Assembly: GCA_024291935.2 (NCBI GenBank)
Contig: CM044320.1
Location: 36,362,001 to 36,426,000, forward strand
From: Okapia johnstoni
Taxonomy: Eukaryota > Chordata > Mammalia > Artiodactyla > Giraffidae
Direction of reading: 5' to 3'
Length of the DNA: 64,000 bases
The position numbers and the translations under genes are program-made. Shown here one piece after another: positions 11,379-23,425 of the stretch (positions within the stretch are counted from its first letter, which is position 1; each line of letters starts with the position of its first letter). The notes below the pieces were generated by a model that had not been told where the DNA came from, did no database searches, and worked only from the letters and a program-made list of their open reading frames with translations.

Positions 11379-12950
11379 TTTCAAGCTGTTGATGATCTAG
11401 ACATCTGTCCTCATACATCTCTCCTTATATCAATAATACATGATCTTGATTACTATGGTGTTATACAGTTAATTTTAAAATCAGGCAGGCTTTCAGTAGT
11501 TTCATAATATATATCTTTGTGTGGATCGCTGTCTATTTTTTTAACCTTGGCATTCATTGCATCTGCAGATTAATATCTTCCTTCAAACTTGGAATCCCTC
11601 AGTCATTAAGTCCCAGTTTTTCTTTTGTCTCTTTCTCTCCCTCCTCCCCTTCTGGAGTTCTCGTGAAGCAGATACTGACAGGCAGGGCAGCTCGGTGTCA
11701 ATCCCCGAGGCTCCACTCACTTTCTTCAATCTTTGTTTCTCATGACCTTTGGGTTGAGTGATTCCTATTCATCTACCTTCAAGCTCAATGATTCTTTTTT
11801 TCTGTCATCTGAAATCTGCTACTGAGACAATCTGGGGAGTATTTAACTTGTTTTCAACTGTAGAATATTTTTTGGTTCCTTTCTTAGGTTCTATTTCTTT
11901 AATGATATTCCATATTTGTGGAGTTATTGTCATATTTTAATTCTCAGAAGATAGTTTCCTTTAATTCTTAAAATTATAAGGACTGCTTTGTAGTGTTCGT
12001 CTGATAAATCCAATATTTGGGCATTCTCAGTGTTATTTCCTTTTTTTTCCTAAATGTAAGTTTCACGAGATCTCAGTTGAAAACTGGTTATTTCTGATGA
12101 AATATTGTAGAAATCGCGAACTCTATTTTATTTTTTCTGAAGGTTTTATTGTTGTTATTTGTTGTAACTTGCTTGGACTTTGGAATCTGTTTCCCCTGCA
12201 GTATGTAGCCACCGATGTTTCTGCTTAATTTTTAATTCTGTCTTTATTTTTTGGTTTTGTTTCCTAGGAGTTGCTTCTGGATCTGCATGCCTTGGAGGTT
12301 ACCTAATGACTTGGGCAGATAGTGCCTAACTACCTTGAGCTAACTACACCTTCCATTTCCATGAGTCAATCTTTGTGAGGTTTGGGGAGCACATTCAAAA
12401 TTACAGCCAGTTCTTAGATCTGCCTTGTCTTTTACTGTTTGCTTACATGTAGTGTTTTAGCTAACTGGGCACAAGTGTAGAGGTTGTGTCAGCCCTTCTA
12501 TGACACTCTCATTTTCAGATTCTCACTATTAATTCTCTGGATGATCCATAGTTCGCTCGAACAGGACTTTGGGTCATCAAAGTTTCCACTGAGTCTGTAA
12601 GTTTTAGTTGACAAAGTAGTGAATTTCCACTCTACTTCAAATTGTTTGCTCCTTCAAGCAGTGAAGCTGTTTGTTTGTTTATTTTGCATCCATCTTTACT
12701 CTGGTAAACTGACAAAACTTCAGCTGGTAAGGATGACTGGGATGGGCCCCAGGCAAGAAGGCTGCAGATATCCTGATGTTATTACCTGAAGCTCTAGAAT
12801 TATTTCAGTAGTAAATGCTTCTCAATTTTCTGTCTGGTTCCACTGAATTTGCATGTGCCTGGAAGTGGTTGTTTTTTATTTTAATTATGTGTAGTTTTAT
12901 ACTTTCTTGTTGTGGAGGCATTTCTCCAAACTATTTACTTTTCCATGCCT
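11379..12950 (-). repeat. Degraded ancient repeat, probably old LINE material
   Basis: The segment at about 11400-11510 resembles reverse-complement L1 ORF2 (CTTGATTACTATGGTGTTAT, TTTTAAAATCAGGCAGGC). From about 11750 to 12950 I recognise an old mammalian interspersed sequence (TTCCTAGGAGTTGCTTCTGG; GCTAACTGGGCACAAGTGTA; GTTTTAGTTGACAAAGTAGT) but cannot name its family. No frame above about 90 codons exists, and none looks like a gene. Confidence 0.4.
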
Positions 12951-14474
12951 GGAAAGCCCTCTTATGTGTGTGTTTTTAAAATGGATGCTAATGGATAACA
13001 AATCACTCCAGTATTTATATTCTATTAGATATATTAAAAAGAGAGATAAAAACAGCTTTGTTGTAAATCATCATTATTGAAAGTATATGGGAAATGGCAT
13101 ACTTTAACTCTTAACATGATTAAAAATTTAAGATACATTTTAAAAATTGTGAGGGCATGTGCAGTTTGTAAAAATTTAGTAGGTACACAAACCAAAAGTT
13201 TAAAGGTTTAAACTCCCACCCTAGATAAAAGAAAAGCTTCATGATCAAAGTCCTGGGCCTAGAGAACTGTCCCATAATCATTTGAAATATACCAGGTCTG
13301 AATGGAATCATGCCTGCTGATTTTTCCTAGAATGACACAGTTTTAGTAAAAATAATTTTGTTCTGTATCCTATTACATCTTACTTAAATTTGCCCACACA
13401 CAAAATAGGAACTAAATACTCTTAAATTTTTCTAAGGGTTATAATTAGGCTACCAATTGCATTCTTTAGTTTTGATGTTTTTTATTAGGTACAAGACTGT
13501 TCCTATAGGTATGATATAATACCCACTTATAATTAGAAAGTAGCAAGTAACAGTCATTTAGCAATTATTCTGAAATTTTCAAAAATTTATGATGTTGGGG
13601 GTTTACAATTCTTTCTAAAATATGTGTTTTATTACAATCTAACAGACCAATAACTGCACTTCAGTTAGGCAAGTTGCCTCCTCAGCTTTCAAGAGATTTA
13701 TGGTAAAGTAACAACAGGCACTTACCAAGATTAAATACTCTACAAAAGCTGCAGATCACTGATGATGAGTTAAATCTCATTATTGTACTAGTTACTATAC
13801 AGGAGATATGTAAAGTATCAAAACAAATACAGGGCAACAACTTTGAAGCTTCTAAAAGAGATAAATGTATTTTACAAGGTGGTGAATTTCTGCTTTGTAC
13901 ATCTCAGTGTATGCCCAAACATGGTCTAAGTGGTTCTCTCTGTGGGGAGAAATGGTAGTTGGAGGACAAAGGGCCAAAGAGGGACTCATTCTTTACTTGT
14001 TACTTTTTTGGATAATGAGAATTTGCCTTCTAAATGTCACATGCATGTATACCTATTCCAAAAGAATAAATAATTTTAAAACATAAAATGATGGAAAATA
14101 TCTTCTATCTGTTACAAAAACATGTTTCTTATTAACTCAGGTGTTACATTTCTAATGAAATTACCCACTATTCTTTGAATACATATTAGTAAATCAATGT
14201 AAGGAAAACAAGAGATAGGTAATGGGAATCAGCAAAACCAAAATAAAAACAATGCTGGTAAGAAAAAAAGGATGAGTTTTAATTCACAATGTGAATTAAA
14301 AAATGGATAATGCGGAATTAAGAAAGAAATCTGGGTTTTTACTCATTGTTTCATCACTTTCTATTTTGAGAGTATATGGAGGCTGATTAGGAAAAAATGG
14401 TGATTCCAGTGTTAAAAGATGCAATTTAACTCTCTGTAGTACCTTTTTTCCTCAGATGACTATCTTGCAAGAAA
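12951..14474. other. No gene or repeat recognised
   Basis: About 1.5 kb of AT-rich sequence without a recognisable repeat or convincing frame. Short frames of about 63 codons at 13120-13311 (minus) and 13895-14086 (plus) have no recognisable domain. Confidence 0.4.
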
Positions 14475-14715
14475 ACAAGTGTAGAGGTTAAGAACATTGC
14501 CTGTACAGTTCAAATTAAGTCTCTGCCACTTATTATGTGGCCTTGGGTACAGTGCTTAACTCATCTCACCCCCATTTCCAGATCAGGAAGACAGACTAAT
14601 GACAAATTTTACCTAATATGGTGGCTGCAAAGATCAATGAGGTAGTACACATCAAATGCAAAACAGCCCAAGCACACAACAAGCAACTGATAGATGCTTG
14701 CTATCATTGTTAAGG
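14475..14715 (+). repeat. MIR SINE
   Basis: Plus-strand MIR: TGTAGAGGTTAAGAACATTG, a recognisable TCTCTGCCACTTATTATGTG, the conserved core TGGCCTTGGGTACAGTGCTT, and a 3' part with GATAGATGCTTGCTATCATT. Several core positions match the family well. Confidence 0.9.
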
Positions 14716-15527
14716 GTTAACAGTGTTGATATGAATCCCAAGCTTAAAAACCAGTGACACAATTTATGAACAGATCTTTTGCTCCGCTATAATTTTTAGG
14801 TGTTTGATTAGACTTTGCATATGTGAATTAATAGATAAGATGAAAAGTTGGTAGATTTTAGAATGTTTATGACCTACCACACTGTGAAAAGGCAACCAAG
14901 CTGCCCTGGTGTCTGTCTATGCTCCATGATGCCCAAATTGAAGGACTAAGGAAACAAATATGTGTAGTGTATTTAAAGAAAACAAATTATAAATTCAAGA
15001 TGAATGAAAGCTCAGTGGAAAAGGTAACTTATTCTAAAATAAAAGTAAAAAGCTTCATTGTGAAAAAGATACCTATCCTGCACTGCATAGATTCCTGACA
15101 TCACAATGACTCTAACTGCATGAGTCCAAAAATACAGAATGCTTTGAAAGGCAACAGGAGAAAGGGGATCCTGAAATACCTTGTGAACAGCCAGGGCTCA
15201 TGATTGGGATTCATTTCCAGGCAATCAATTAGCTTGTTGATTCACCAAAATGGAACTGTCGTTTAAGATCTGAATGCTTGGTTCAAGAGCTATTGAGTAC
15301 TGTCACTTGGGACACTACAAGTTACAGCCTACATTAGCTTTGCAGTTGTAGAAAGACTGAATATCTTAATGAAATCAAGCCTCCTTAAATGACCTATAAA
15401 TTCAACATGACTTTAATCAAAACTTTATAAATTTGGAATATTTAATGTCTAAGAATAGCTAAGAACCCATAGGAAAAAAACAGAAACAAATATTTGTTAT
15501 CGTACCAAATCCATAATTATTAAAAAT
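14716..15527. other. No gene; possible old L1 traces at the 3' end
   Basis: No recognisable frame. From about 15400 the composition and phrases such as AAAACTTTATAAATTTGGAA hint at old L1 ORF2 sequence, too diverged to assert. Confidence 0.35.
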
Positions 15528-15581
15528 AAAGCTCAACATTCAGAAAACTAAGATCATGGCATGATCTAAAACTAAGATCAT
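15528..15581 (+). repeat. 35-nt orphan BovB fragment and direct repeat
   Basis: Bases 15528-15562 are an essentially exact piece of the BovB reverse transcriptase region (AAAGCTCAACATTCAGAAAA followed by CTAAGATCATGGCAT); the same stretch is in the full copies, for example at 37797-37831. No other BovB sequence surrounds it. A 14-nt part (AAAACTAAGATCAT) repeats at 15568-15581. Confidence 0.75.
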
Positions 15582-15769
15582 TATTATTATATTAAAAACC
15601 ATGTGGTATTAGCACAGGGAATGTAAAAAGAGAATCACAGATACATGGAAACTTCAGTGAGGAAAGGCTGGACTTTTTTCTAAGTCACATGATGATCAGT
15701 GATTTTTGACATACTGGAAGAGGAACTGTACTCCAAGGTTCCTCTGTGTGTACTAAAAATGTCAGTTAC

Positions 15770-16006
15770 AGGGTCTTTAATGAGTGAAATAAATAGCCAA
15801 TGGGAATTTGCTGTATGGCTCAGGAAACTCAAACAGGGGCTCTGTATCAACCTAGAGGGGTGGGGTGGGGAGGGAGATAGGAGGGAGGTTCAAAAGGGAG
15901 GGGATATATGTATACCTATGGCTGATTCATGTTGAGGTTTGACAGAAAACAGCAAAATTCTGTAAAGCAATTATCCTTCAACAAAAAATAAATTAATTTA
16001 AAAAAA
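15770..16006 (+). mobile_element. Ruminant L1 3' end
   Basis: Contains ATTTGCTGTATGGCTCAGGA, a G-rich stretch at about 15858-15900 and CCTATGGCTGATTCATGTTG, ending AATTCTGTAAAGCAATTATC plus an A-rich tail. This is the terminal part of the 3' UTR of ruminant L1; the remainder is truncated or lost. Confidence 0.88.
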
Positions 16007-16149
16007 CAGCTATGAAAAAGCAAAGCTAAAAACTTTTAGAAATAGAATATAGGAGGAACTTCATGTATTCGAAATGGAGAAAGATTTCTTAAATAAGACA
16101 CAATAAGTATAAACCATAGAGGAAGTTGTTAAAATTAATAACAGTCTTC

Positions 16150-16520
16150 ATCTTCCTGTGGTCATAACAAAGAACCACAGGCTGGATTGTTTAAACAATA
16201 GAAATGCATCCTCTTACAGTCTGGGTCTTAGAAGTTCAAATCAAGGCACTGTCAGTGTTGGTTCTTTCTCAGGCCTTTCTCCTAGGCTGGCAGACAGCCA
16301 TCTTCTTGTTCTTCACATTACCTTCACTCTGAACCTATCTGTGTCCAGATTTCCTCTATTGAGGCACCAGTTGAATTGAATTAGGGCTCACCCTAGCAAG
16401 GTCCTACTAACTACCTCTTTGAAGGTTGTATTTCCAAATATGGTCACACACTGAAGTACTAGGGGTTAGGGCTTCAGCATGTGAGTTTTGGAGTGACACA
16501 GTTCAGCCTATAAAAATGGG
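16150..16520 (-). mobile_element. MLT1-type (MaLR) LTR
   Basis: Plus-strand reading CATAACAAAGAACCACAGGC, then AGCCATCTTCTTGTTCTTCA, TTAGGGCTCACCCTAGCAAG and AGTACTAGGGGTTAGGGCTT is the reverse complement of an MLT1 LTR (ERVL-MaLR). A plus-strand copy of the same group lies at 62158-62520. It is old, with no internal sequence attached. Confidence 0.8.
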
Positions 16521-18150
16521 CAAAGACTTAAAACAAGCCCTTCACACACACACACAAAAAGAAACCCCAGTGGCTGATAGTGCACTATCAAAATATGCTG
16601 AATCTCATTAATATTCACAGAAAAACAAGTTAAAATCCACAGTGACATACCATTTCACACCCACCAGATTGGTCAGGATTTTAAAGCTGATAGGATCAAG
16701 TATTAGCAAAGATATGAATCAACTGGATTGCATATATTCAAAGATAAGGCTGAAATTTAGCTAATGACCTTAATTTTTTCACCCATCCATGGCGTCTATG
16801 CCTTAAGTTTCAGGATTGTCAATTCTACGAATATTAACTAAAGAAAGTCTTATACATTTACATCAATGAACATGTAAAAATTGTTCATAGGACTGTTTGT
16901 GATAGGTAACAAAACAATGGAAAACCAAAGTTTATCAATAACATTATGAATACATTATAGTATAATCCTATAATGAAGTATTCAACATCCACTGAAAGGA
17001 ATCAATTACAGCTAAAAGCAAAAATGTAGATGAATTTCAGGAACATAAAGGTAAGTGAAAAAAGTTCAGTTCAGTTCAGTTCAGTCGCTCAGTCGTGTCC
17101 AACTCTTTGTGACCCCATGAACCACAGCACGCTAGGCCTCCCTGTCCATCACCAACTCTCGGAGTCCACCCAAACCCATGTCCATCGAGAGAGTGATGCC
17201 ATCCAACCATCTCATCCTCTGTCGTCCCCTTCTCTTCCTGCCCTCAGTCTTTCCCAGCATCAGGGTCTTTTCAAATGAGTCAGCTCTTTGCATCAGGTGG
17301 CCAAAGTATTGGAGTTTCAGCTTCAACATCAGTCCTTCCAATGAACACCCAGGACTGATCTCCTTTAGGATGGACTGGTTGGATCTCCTTGTAGTCCAAG
17401 GGACTCTCAAGAGTCTTCTCCAACACCACAGTTCAAAAGCATCAATTCTTTGGCGCTCAGCTTTCTTTATAGTCCAACTCTCACATCCATATATGACCAC
17501 TGGAAAAACCACAGCCTTGACTAGACGGACCTTTGTTGGCAAAGTAATGTCTCTACTTTTTAATATGCTGTCTAGGTAGTCTACTTTTTAATATGCTTTT
17601 TAATATGCTGTCATAACTTTCCTTCCAAGGAGTAAGCGTCTTTTAATTTCATGGCTGCAATCACCATCAGCAGTGATTTTGGAGCCCAGAAAAATAAAGT
17701 CAGCCACTGTTTCCACTGTTTGCCCATCTATCTGCCATGAAGTGATGAGTTGCCATGATCTTAGTTTTCTGAATGTTGAGCTTTAAGCCAACTTTTTCAC
17801 TCTCCTCTTTCACTTTCATCAAGAGGCTCTTTAGTTCTTCTTCGCTTTCTGCCATAAGAGTGGTGTCATCTGCATATCTGAGGTTATTGATATTTCTCAA
17901 GCAATTTCAAAAATAACACTTAAAAATGATTTTATTTACATAAATTTCAAGAATACGAAAAGCTAAAAAATATTTTTAAGGATACAAACACATGGTTAAG
18001 CCATAAAGGAAAAATAAACATAAAATTCTGGAGGGGCACACAATACAGATATATTCACTGAATTCATTTGAAACTCTAAAATATATCAAATGTTTTATTA
18101 CAATTTTGTTATACATTTAATATTTAACAAAAATATTGTAAAGTTAAAAA
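16521..18150 (+). mobile_element. Old L1 3' part, interrupted by BovB
   Basis: Left part (16521-17064) resembles L1 ORF2 C-terminal sequence (ACATACCATTTCACACCCAC near 16646; TAATGAAGTATTCAACATCC). It stops at AAGTGAAAAA where a BovB tail begins. After the BovB it resumes at about 17899 with AAGCAATTTCAAAAATAACA, then an L1 3' UTR (GGATACAAACACATGGTTAA; GGAGGGGCACACAATACAGA). The two halves join into a continuous L1, so the BovB came later. Confidence 0.65.
17065..17898 (-). mobile_element. BovB LINE, 5'-truncated (0.83 kb)
   Basis: Minus-strand copy of the reverse transcriptase C-terminal half and the C-terminal domain. Its 3' tail is a TTCAG-type repeat at 17066-17085 on the plus strand. 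A 136-codon minus frame at 17132-17542 keeps a stretch like [18 protein letters not shown] and a 66-codon frame keeps RYADDTTLM, the YADD reverse transcriptase motif. A small local duplication sits at about 17555-17610 (TTTTTAATATGCT repeated). It is inserted cleanly into an older L1. Confidence 0.92.
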
Positions 18151-18332
18151 GTTAGGACACATGATATACCTGTTTCACATTATGTGAAAGTATATTCCAT
18201 TTTCCATGCATAACATTTCAAAGTCACCAGGACTACACTGGAATTGATGTGGTGGGGAGGGAACAATGTACGAGTCCCAGTTTTATAAACCAAATACTCA
18301 AATTCAAAATGCAGGTACATAATCATAAAAGT

Positions 18333-18540
18333 AGGGCTTCCTGGGTAGCTCAGTGGATAAGAGTCTGCTGCCAATGCAAGAGACACAAGTTCGATCCCTG
18401 GGTCAGGAAGACCCCCTGCAGGAGAAAATGACAAACCGCTCCAGTATCCTGCCTGGAGAATTCCATGGACAGAGCAGCTTGGCAGGCTGCAGTCCATGGG
18501 ATCACAAAGAGTCAGACACGACTGAACAACTGAGCACGCA
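18333..18540 (+). mobile_element. Bov-tA SINE
   Basis: Head GGGCTTCCTGGGTAGCTCAG, box-B-like AGTTCGATCCCTG, body CGCTCCAGTATCCTGCCTGG, end AGTCAGACACGACTGAACAA. Possible diverged flanking repeats are ATCATAAAAGT on the left and ACATGAAAGT on the right. Confidence 0.92.
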
Positions 18541-18957
18541 TGCATGCAAACATGAAAGTGACATTTCAGAACAGGGAATCTGAATCCAAATAACAGGCCA
18601 TCTGGCAGAGAGAGACAAATCCCACAATGACCTCTTACTTTTTTTTCAAAAGCTTTCATATACGGAGCCAGGATTCCATGGCCCGACTGAGTAACCAATT
18701 ATTGGTCCAAAAGGAAAAGGAAGACCATATACTGTGCTCTGATTCCTCTAACACTGCTCCAGGAGACACAGTAGAGTCTCAGGGAGCACCACCCAACCCC
18801 AGAAGCCTGAGAGAGCTACTGCCTGAATTCCTGAGCTGCAAGGCAAAGGGTGGGTAGAATATAGGAGCGAAGAAGCAGCCTGTCTTGTGAGGTTGCCTAA
18901 ATTTCTGCCCTAACTTCTGCCTGTTTAAATAGATATTTTTAATGTTTTTACTATAAT
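18541..18957. other. No gene or repeat recognised
   Basis: Mixed-composition sequence between a SINE and a BovB. Frames of about 75 codons overlap on both strands and show no recognisable protein features. Confidence 0.4.
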
Positions 18958-21196
18958 CCAATACCAAAATCAGATTGATTATATTCTTTGCAGCCAAAGA
19001 TGGAGAAGCTCTATACTGTCAGCAAAAACAAGACCGGGAGCTGACTGTGGCTCAGATCATGAATTCCTTATTGCCAAATTCAGACTAAAATTGAAGAAAG
19101 TAGGGAAAACCACTAGACCATGCAGGTATGACCTAAATCAAATCCCTTATGATTATACAGTGGAAGTGACAAATAGATTTAAGGGACTAGATCTGAGAGA
19201 TAGAGTGCCTGATAAACTATGGACAGAGGTTCGTGACATTGTACAGAAGACAGGGATCAAGACCATCCCCACGGAAAAGAAATGCAAAAAGGCAAAATGG
19301 CTGTCTGAGGAGGCCTAACAAATAGCTGAGAAAAGAAGAGAAGCGAAAAGCAAAGGAGAAACAGAAAGATATTTCCATCTGAATGCAGAGTTCCAAAGAA
19401 GAGCAAGGAGAGATAAGAAAGCCTTCCTCAGCAATCAATGCAAAGAAATAGAGGAAAACAACAGAATGGGAAAGACTAGAGATCTCTTCAAGAAAATTAG
19501 AGATACCAAAGGAACATTTCATGCAAAGATGGGCACAATAAGGGACAGAAATGGTATGGACCTAACAGAAGCAGAAGATATTAAGAAGAGGTGGCAAAAA
19601 TACACAGAAGAACTGCACAAAAAAGATCTTCATGACCCAGATAATCACGATGGTGTGATCACTCACCTACAGCCAGACATCCTGGAATGTGAAGTCAAAT
19701 GGGCCTTAGAAAGCATCACTACAAACAAAGCTAGTGAAGGTGGTGGAATTCCAGTTGAGCTACTTCAAATCCTCAAAGATGATGCTGGGAAAGTGCTGCA
19801 CTAGATATGCCAGCAAATCTGGAGGACTCAGCAGTGGCCAAAGAACTGGAAAAGGTCAGTTTTCATTCCAATCCCAAAGAAAGGCAATGACAAAGAATGC
19901 TCAAAGTACCGCACAATTGCACTCATCTCACACGCTAGTAAAGTAATGCTCAAAATTCTCTAAGCCAGGTTTCAGCAATATGTGAATCGTGAACTTCCAG
20001 ATGTTCAAGCTGGTTTTAGAAAAGGCAGAGGGACCAGAGATCAAATTGCCAATATCTGCTGGATCATCAAAAAAGCAAGAGAGTTCCAGAAAAACATCTA
20101 TTTCTGCTTTATTGACATTGCCAAAGCCTTTGACTGTGTGGATCACAATAAACTGTGGGAAATCTGAAAGAGATGGGAATACCAGACCATCTGACCTGTC
20201 TCTTGAGAAACCTGTATGCAGGTCAGGAAGCAACAGTTAGAACTGGACATGGAGAAACAGACTGGTTCCAAATAGGAAAAGGAGTACACTCAAGGCTATC
20301 TATTGTCACCCTGCTTATTTAACTTCTATGCAGAGTACATCATGAGAAACGCTGGACTGGAAGAAGCACAAGCTGAAATCAAGATTGCCAGGAGAAATAT
20401 CAATAACCTCAGATATGCAGATGATGCCACCCTTATGGAAGAAAGTGAAGAAGAACTCAAGAGCCTCTTGATGAAAGTGAAAGAAGAGATTGAAAATGTT
20501 GGCTTAAAGCTCAACGTTCAGAAAACTAAGATCATGGCATCTGCTCCCATCACTTCATGGGAAATAGATGGGGAAACAGTGGAAACAGTGTCAGACTTTA
20601 TTTTGGGGGGCTCCAAAATCACTGCAGATGGTGATTGCAGCCATGAAATTAAAAGACGCTTACTCCTTGGAAAGAAGGTTATGGCCAACCTAGATAGCAT
20701 ATTTAAAAGCAGAGACATTACTTTGCCAACAAAGGTCCATCTAGTCAAGGCTATGGTTTTTCCAGTGGTCATGCATGGATGTGAGAGTTGGACGGTGAAG
20801 AAAGCTGAGCGCCGAAGAATTGATGCTTTTGAACTGTGGTGTTGGAGAAGACTCTTGAGAGTCCCTCAGACTGCAAGGAGATCCAATCAATCCATCCTAA
20901 AGGAAATCAGTCCTGGATGTTCATTGGAAGGTCTGATGTTGAAGCTGAAACTCCAATACTTTGGCCACCTCATGCGAAGGGTTGACTCATTTGAAAAGAC
21001 CCTAATGCTGGGTAGGACTGGGAGCAGGAGGAGAAGGGGACGACGGAGGATGAGATGGTTGGATGGAATCACCAACTCGATGGACATGGGTTTGGGTAGA
21101 CTCCGGGAGTTGGTGATGGACAGAGAGGCCTGGCGCACTGCAGTTCATGGGGTCGCAAAGAGTCAGACCCGACTGAGCGACTGAACTGAACTGAAC
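18958..21196 (+). mobile_element. BovB LINE, 5'-truncated (2.2 kb), long open C-terminal frame
   Basis: Begins within the endonuclease (ACCAAAATCAGATTGATTAT) with the conserved GSDH of the APE active site near 19048, and runs to a TGAAC-type 3' tail. Frames 19091-19318, 19466-19804 and 19982-20167 are separated by stops and shifts. The last frame, 20303-21184 (293 codons), is unbroken and covers the YADD catalytic motif (RYADDATLM) and the whole C-terminal region. With the upstream breaks it cannot make a working protein. Confidence 0.95.
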
Positions 21197-22057
21197 CTTT
21201 TCAACAATGGGAAAGAACTGAAGCAAAACTAAATCTGTAATTTGTAAGGAAGAAGCACTCACCCATATTATCTAGTATGGAGGAATATTTGGTCATCTTT
21301 GCACTTTAGACAATGTTCCAGCTTTTGTCTCTGCTCAGATGTGATTTCACAGGACACTTGTTTTTAACTTGATTCATCTGAGCTCAGATCTGTCATCATT
21401 TTCAGATGTTACTGTTCTATGAAATTATTTATGTGCAGCAGGACACCCAGGCCTGACAGTGAGTGCCAGGCCAGTGACCAGCTGGCAGTGGCTAGTTTTT
21501 TCAACAAGAAAACCCCTCATCCCTCAAAACCCAGGAGTGTGCCTGTGAACCCTCTCTCCACACCCAGGGTTGGATGTCTTTCCTCAGTGCTCCAATTGCA
21601 CACTGCGTGCACCCTCCTTAAACGCATATGGAGCCAGAAGCCCGCTGTCATTTATTCTTCCTCTTCTATGCTCAAGGGCTCTTACTGACAGAGATTTTAT
21701 CTGTATGTGCTTCAGTTCTCCCGTGGTCCCCAGGACTATGTCTGCACCCTGCTCCTCTCCGTTCTATACAGAAACTTGCCCTGTGTGAGCTACACTGATC
21801 CCCGTGGCCTCTGCTTTCCAGTTTGATTTCACAGGAAGCCCTGCCAGGAGGTGGGAGGAAGAGAGGTCAGGGAAGAGTCCTGCAAGGCTGCCTCAGGATG
21901 GGTGTGTCACTCTTTGCGAGTCTCAGGTTTTCTACAGTATTCTATCCTCAGGCTTCGAGTAAGTGTTACCCCTCTCCCCTTTAGGCCTGGGTGTGATAAC
22001 AGTAAATCTGCCCTCACTAGCCTGGGATATCACGCCTATGGGGTCTATACCTGCCTT
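21197..22057. other. No gene; possible ancient repeat near 21960-22057
   Basis: GC-moderate sequence with frames up to about 90 codons but no recognisable protein. The end (TAGGCCTGGGTGTGATAACA) looks like an old interspersed repeat that continues after the next BovB at 23421-23500 (TTCCAATTATCCTAACTCGA). Confidence 0.4.
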
Positions 22058-22066
22058 TGTGAACAA

Positions 22067-23416
22067 GTTCTGTTCAGTTCAGTTCAGTCACTCAGTCATG
22101 TCCGACTTTTTGTGACCCCATGGACTGCAGGCTTCCCTGTCCTCCACGAACTTCCAGAGCTTGCTCAAACCATGTCCATCGAGTTGGAAATGCCATCCAA
22201 ACATCTCATCCTCTGTCGTCCGCTTCTCCTTCTGCCTTCAATCTTTGCCAGCATCAGCATCTTTTCCAATGAGTCAGTTCTTGGCATCAGGTGGCTAAAG
22301 TATTGGAGTTTCAGTTTCAGCATCAGTCCTTCCAATGAATTTTCAGGACTTATTTCTTCAAGGATTGACTGGTTGGATCTCCTTGCAGCCCAAGGGACTC
22401 TCTCAAGAGTCTCCTCCAACACCACAGTTCAAAAGCATCAATTCTTTGGCGCTCAGCTTTCTTTATAGTCCAACTCTCACATCTATACATGACTACTGGA
22501 AACCATAGCTTTGACTAGACAGATCTTGGTTGGCAAGTAATGTCTCTGCTTTTTAATATGCTATCTAGGTTGGTCATAGCTTTTCTTCCAAGGAGCAAGT
22601 GTCTTTTAATTTCATGGCTGCAGTCACCATCTGCAGTGATTTTGGAGCCCCCAAATATAAAATCTCTCAGTGTTTCCATTGTTTCCCCATCTATTTGCCA
22701 TGAAGTGATAGGACCAGATGTCATGATCTTAGTTTTCTAAATGCTGAGCTTTATGCCAACTTTTCCACTCTCCTCTTTCACTTTCATCAAGAGGCTCTTT
22801 AATTCTTCTTTGTTTTCTGCCATAAGGGTTGTGTCATCTGCATATCTGAGGTTATTGATATTTCTCCCAGTAATCTTGATTCCAGATTGTGCTTCATCCA
22901 GCCCAGTATTTTGCATGATGTATTCTGCATAGAAGTTAAATAAGTAGGGTGACAATATACAGCCTTGATGTACTCTTTTCCCGATTTAGAATTATTCTAT
23001 TTTTCCACGCCCTGTTCCAACTGTTGCTTCTTGACCTGCATACAGATTTCTCAGGAGGCAGGTGAGGTGGTCTAGTATTCCCATCTCTTTAAGACTTTTC
23101 CACAGTTTGTTGTTATCCACACAGTCAAAGGCTTTGGCATAGTTAATAAAGCAGAAGTAGATGTTTTTTCTGGAAATCTCTTTCTTTTCTGATGATCCAA
23201 CGGATGTTGGCAATTTGATCTCTGGTTCCGTTGCCTTTTCTAAATCCAGCTTGAACATCTGGAAGTTAACGGTTCATGTACTGTTGAAGCCTAGCTTGGA
23301 GAATTTTGAGCATTACTTTGCTAGTGTTTGAGATGAGTGCAATTGTGTGGTAGTTTGAACATTCTTTGGCATTGCCTTTCTTTGGCATTGGGAAGAAAGC
23401 TGACCTTTTTCAGTCC
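22067..23416 (-). mobile_element. BovB LINE, 5'-truncated (1.35 kb), with target-site duplication
   Basis: Minus-strand reverse transcriptase and C-terminal region with a TTCAG-type 3' tail at about 22072. The direct repeat TGTGAACAA lies at 22058-22066 and again at 23417-23425. The left part of the second repeat also matches BovB, so the 5' junction may have used microhomology. Broken frames keep RYADDTTLM near 22855. Confidence 0.93.
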
Positions 23417-23425
23417 TGTGAACAA

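Noticed and set aside
18333..18430. tRNA gene
   Set aside because: The tRNA-like head with a GTTCGATCCC-type box B is the start of a SINE, with no intact cloverleaf.
18249..18698. 172-codon minus frame at 18180-18698
   Set aside because: Its middle is antisense Bov-tA sequence; the remainder has no recognisable protein features.
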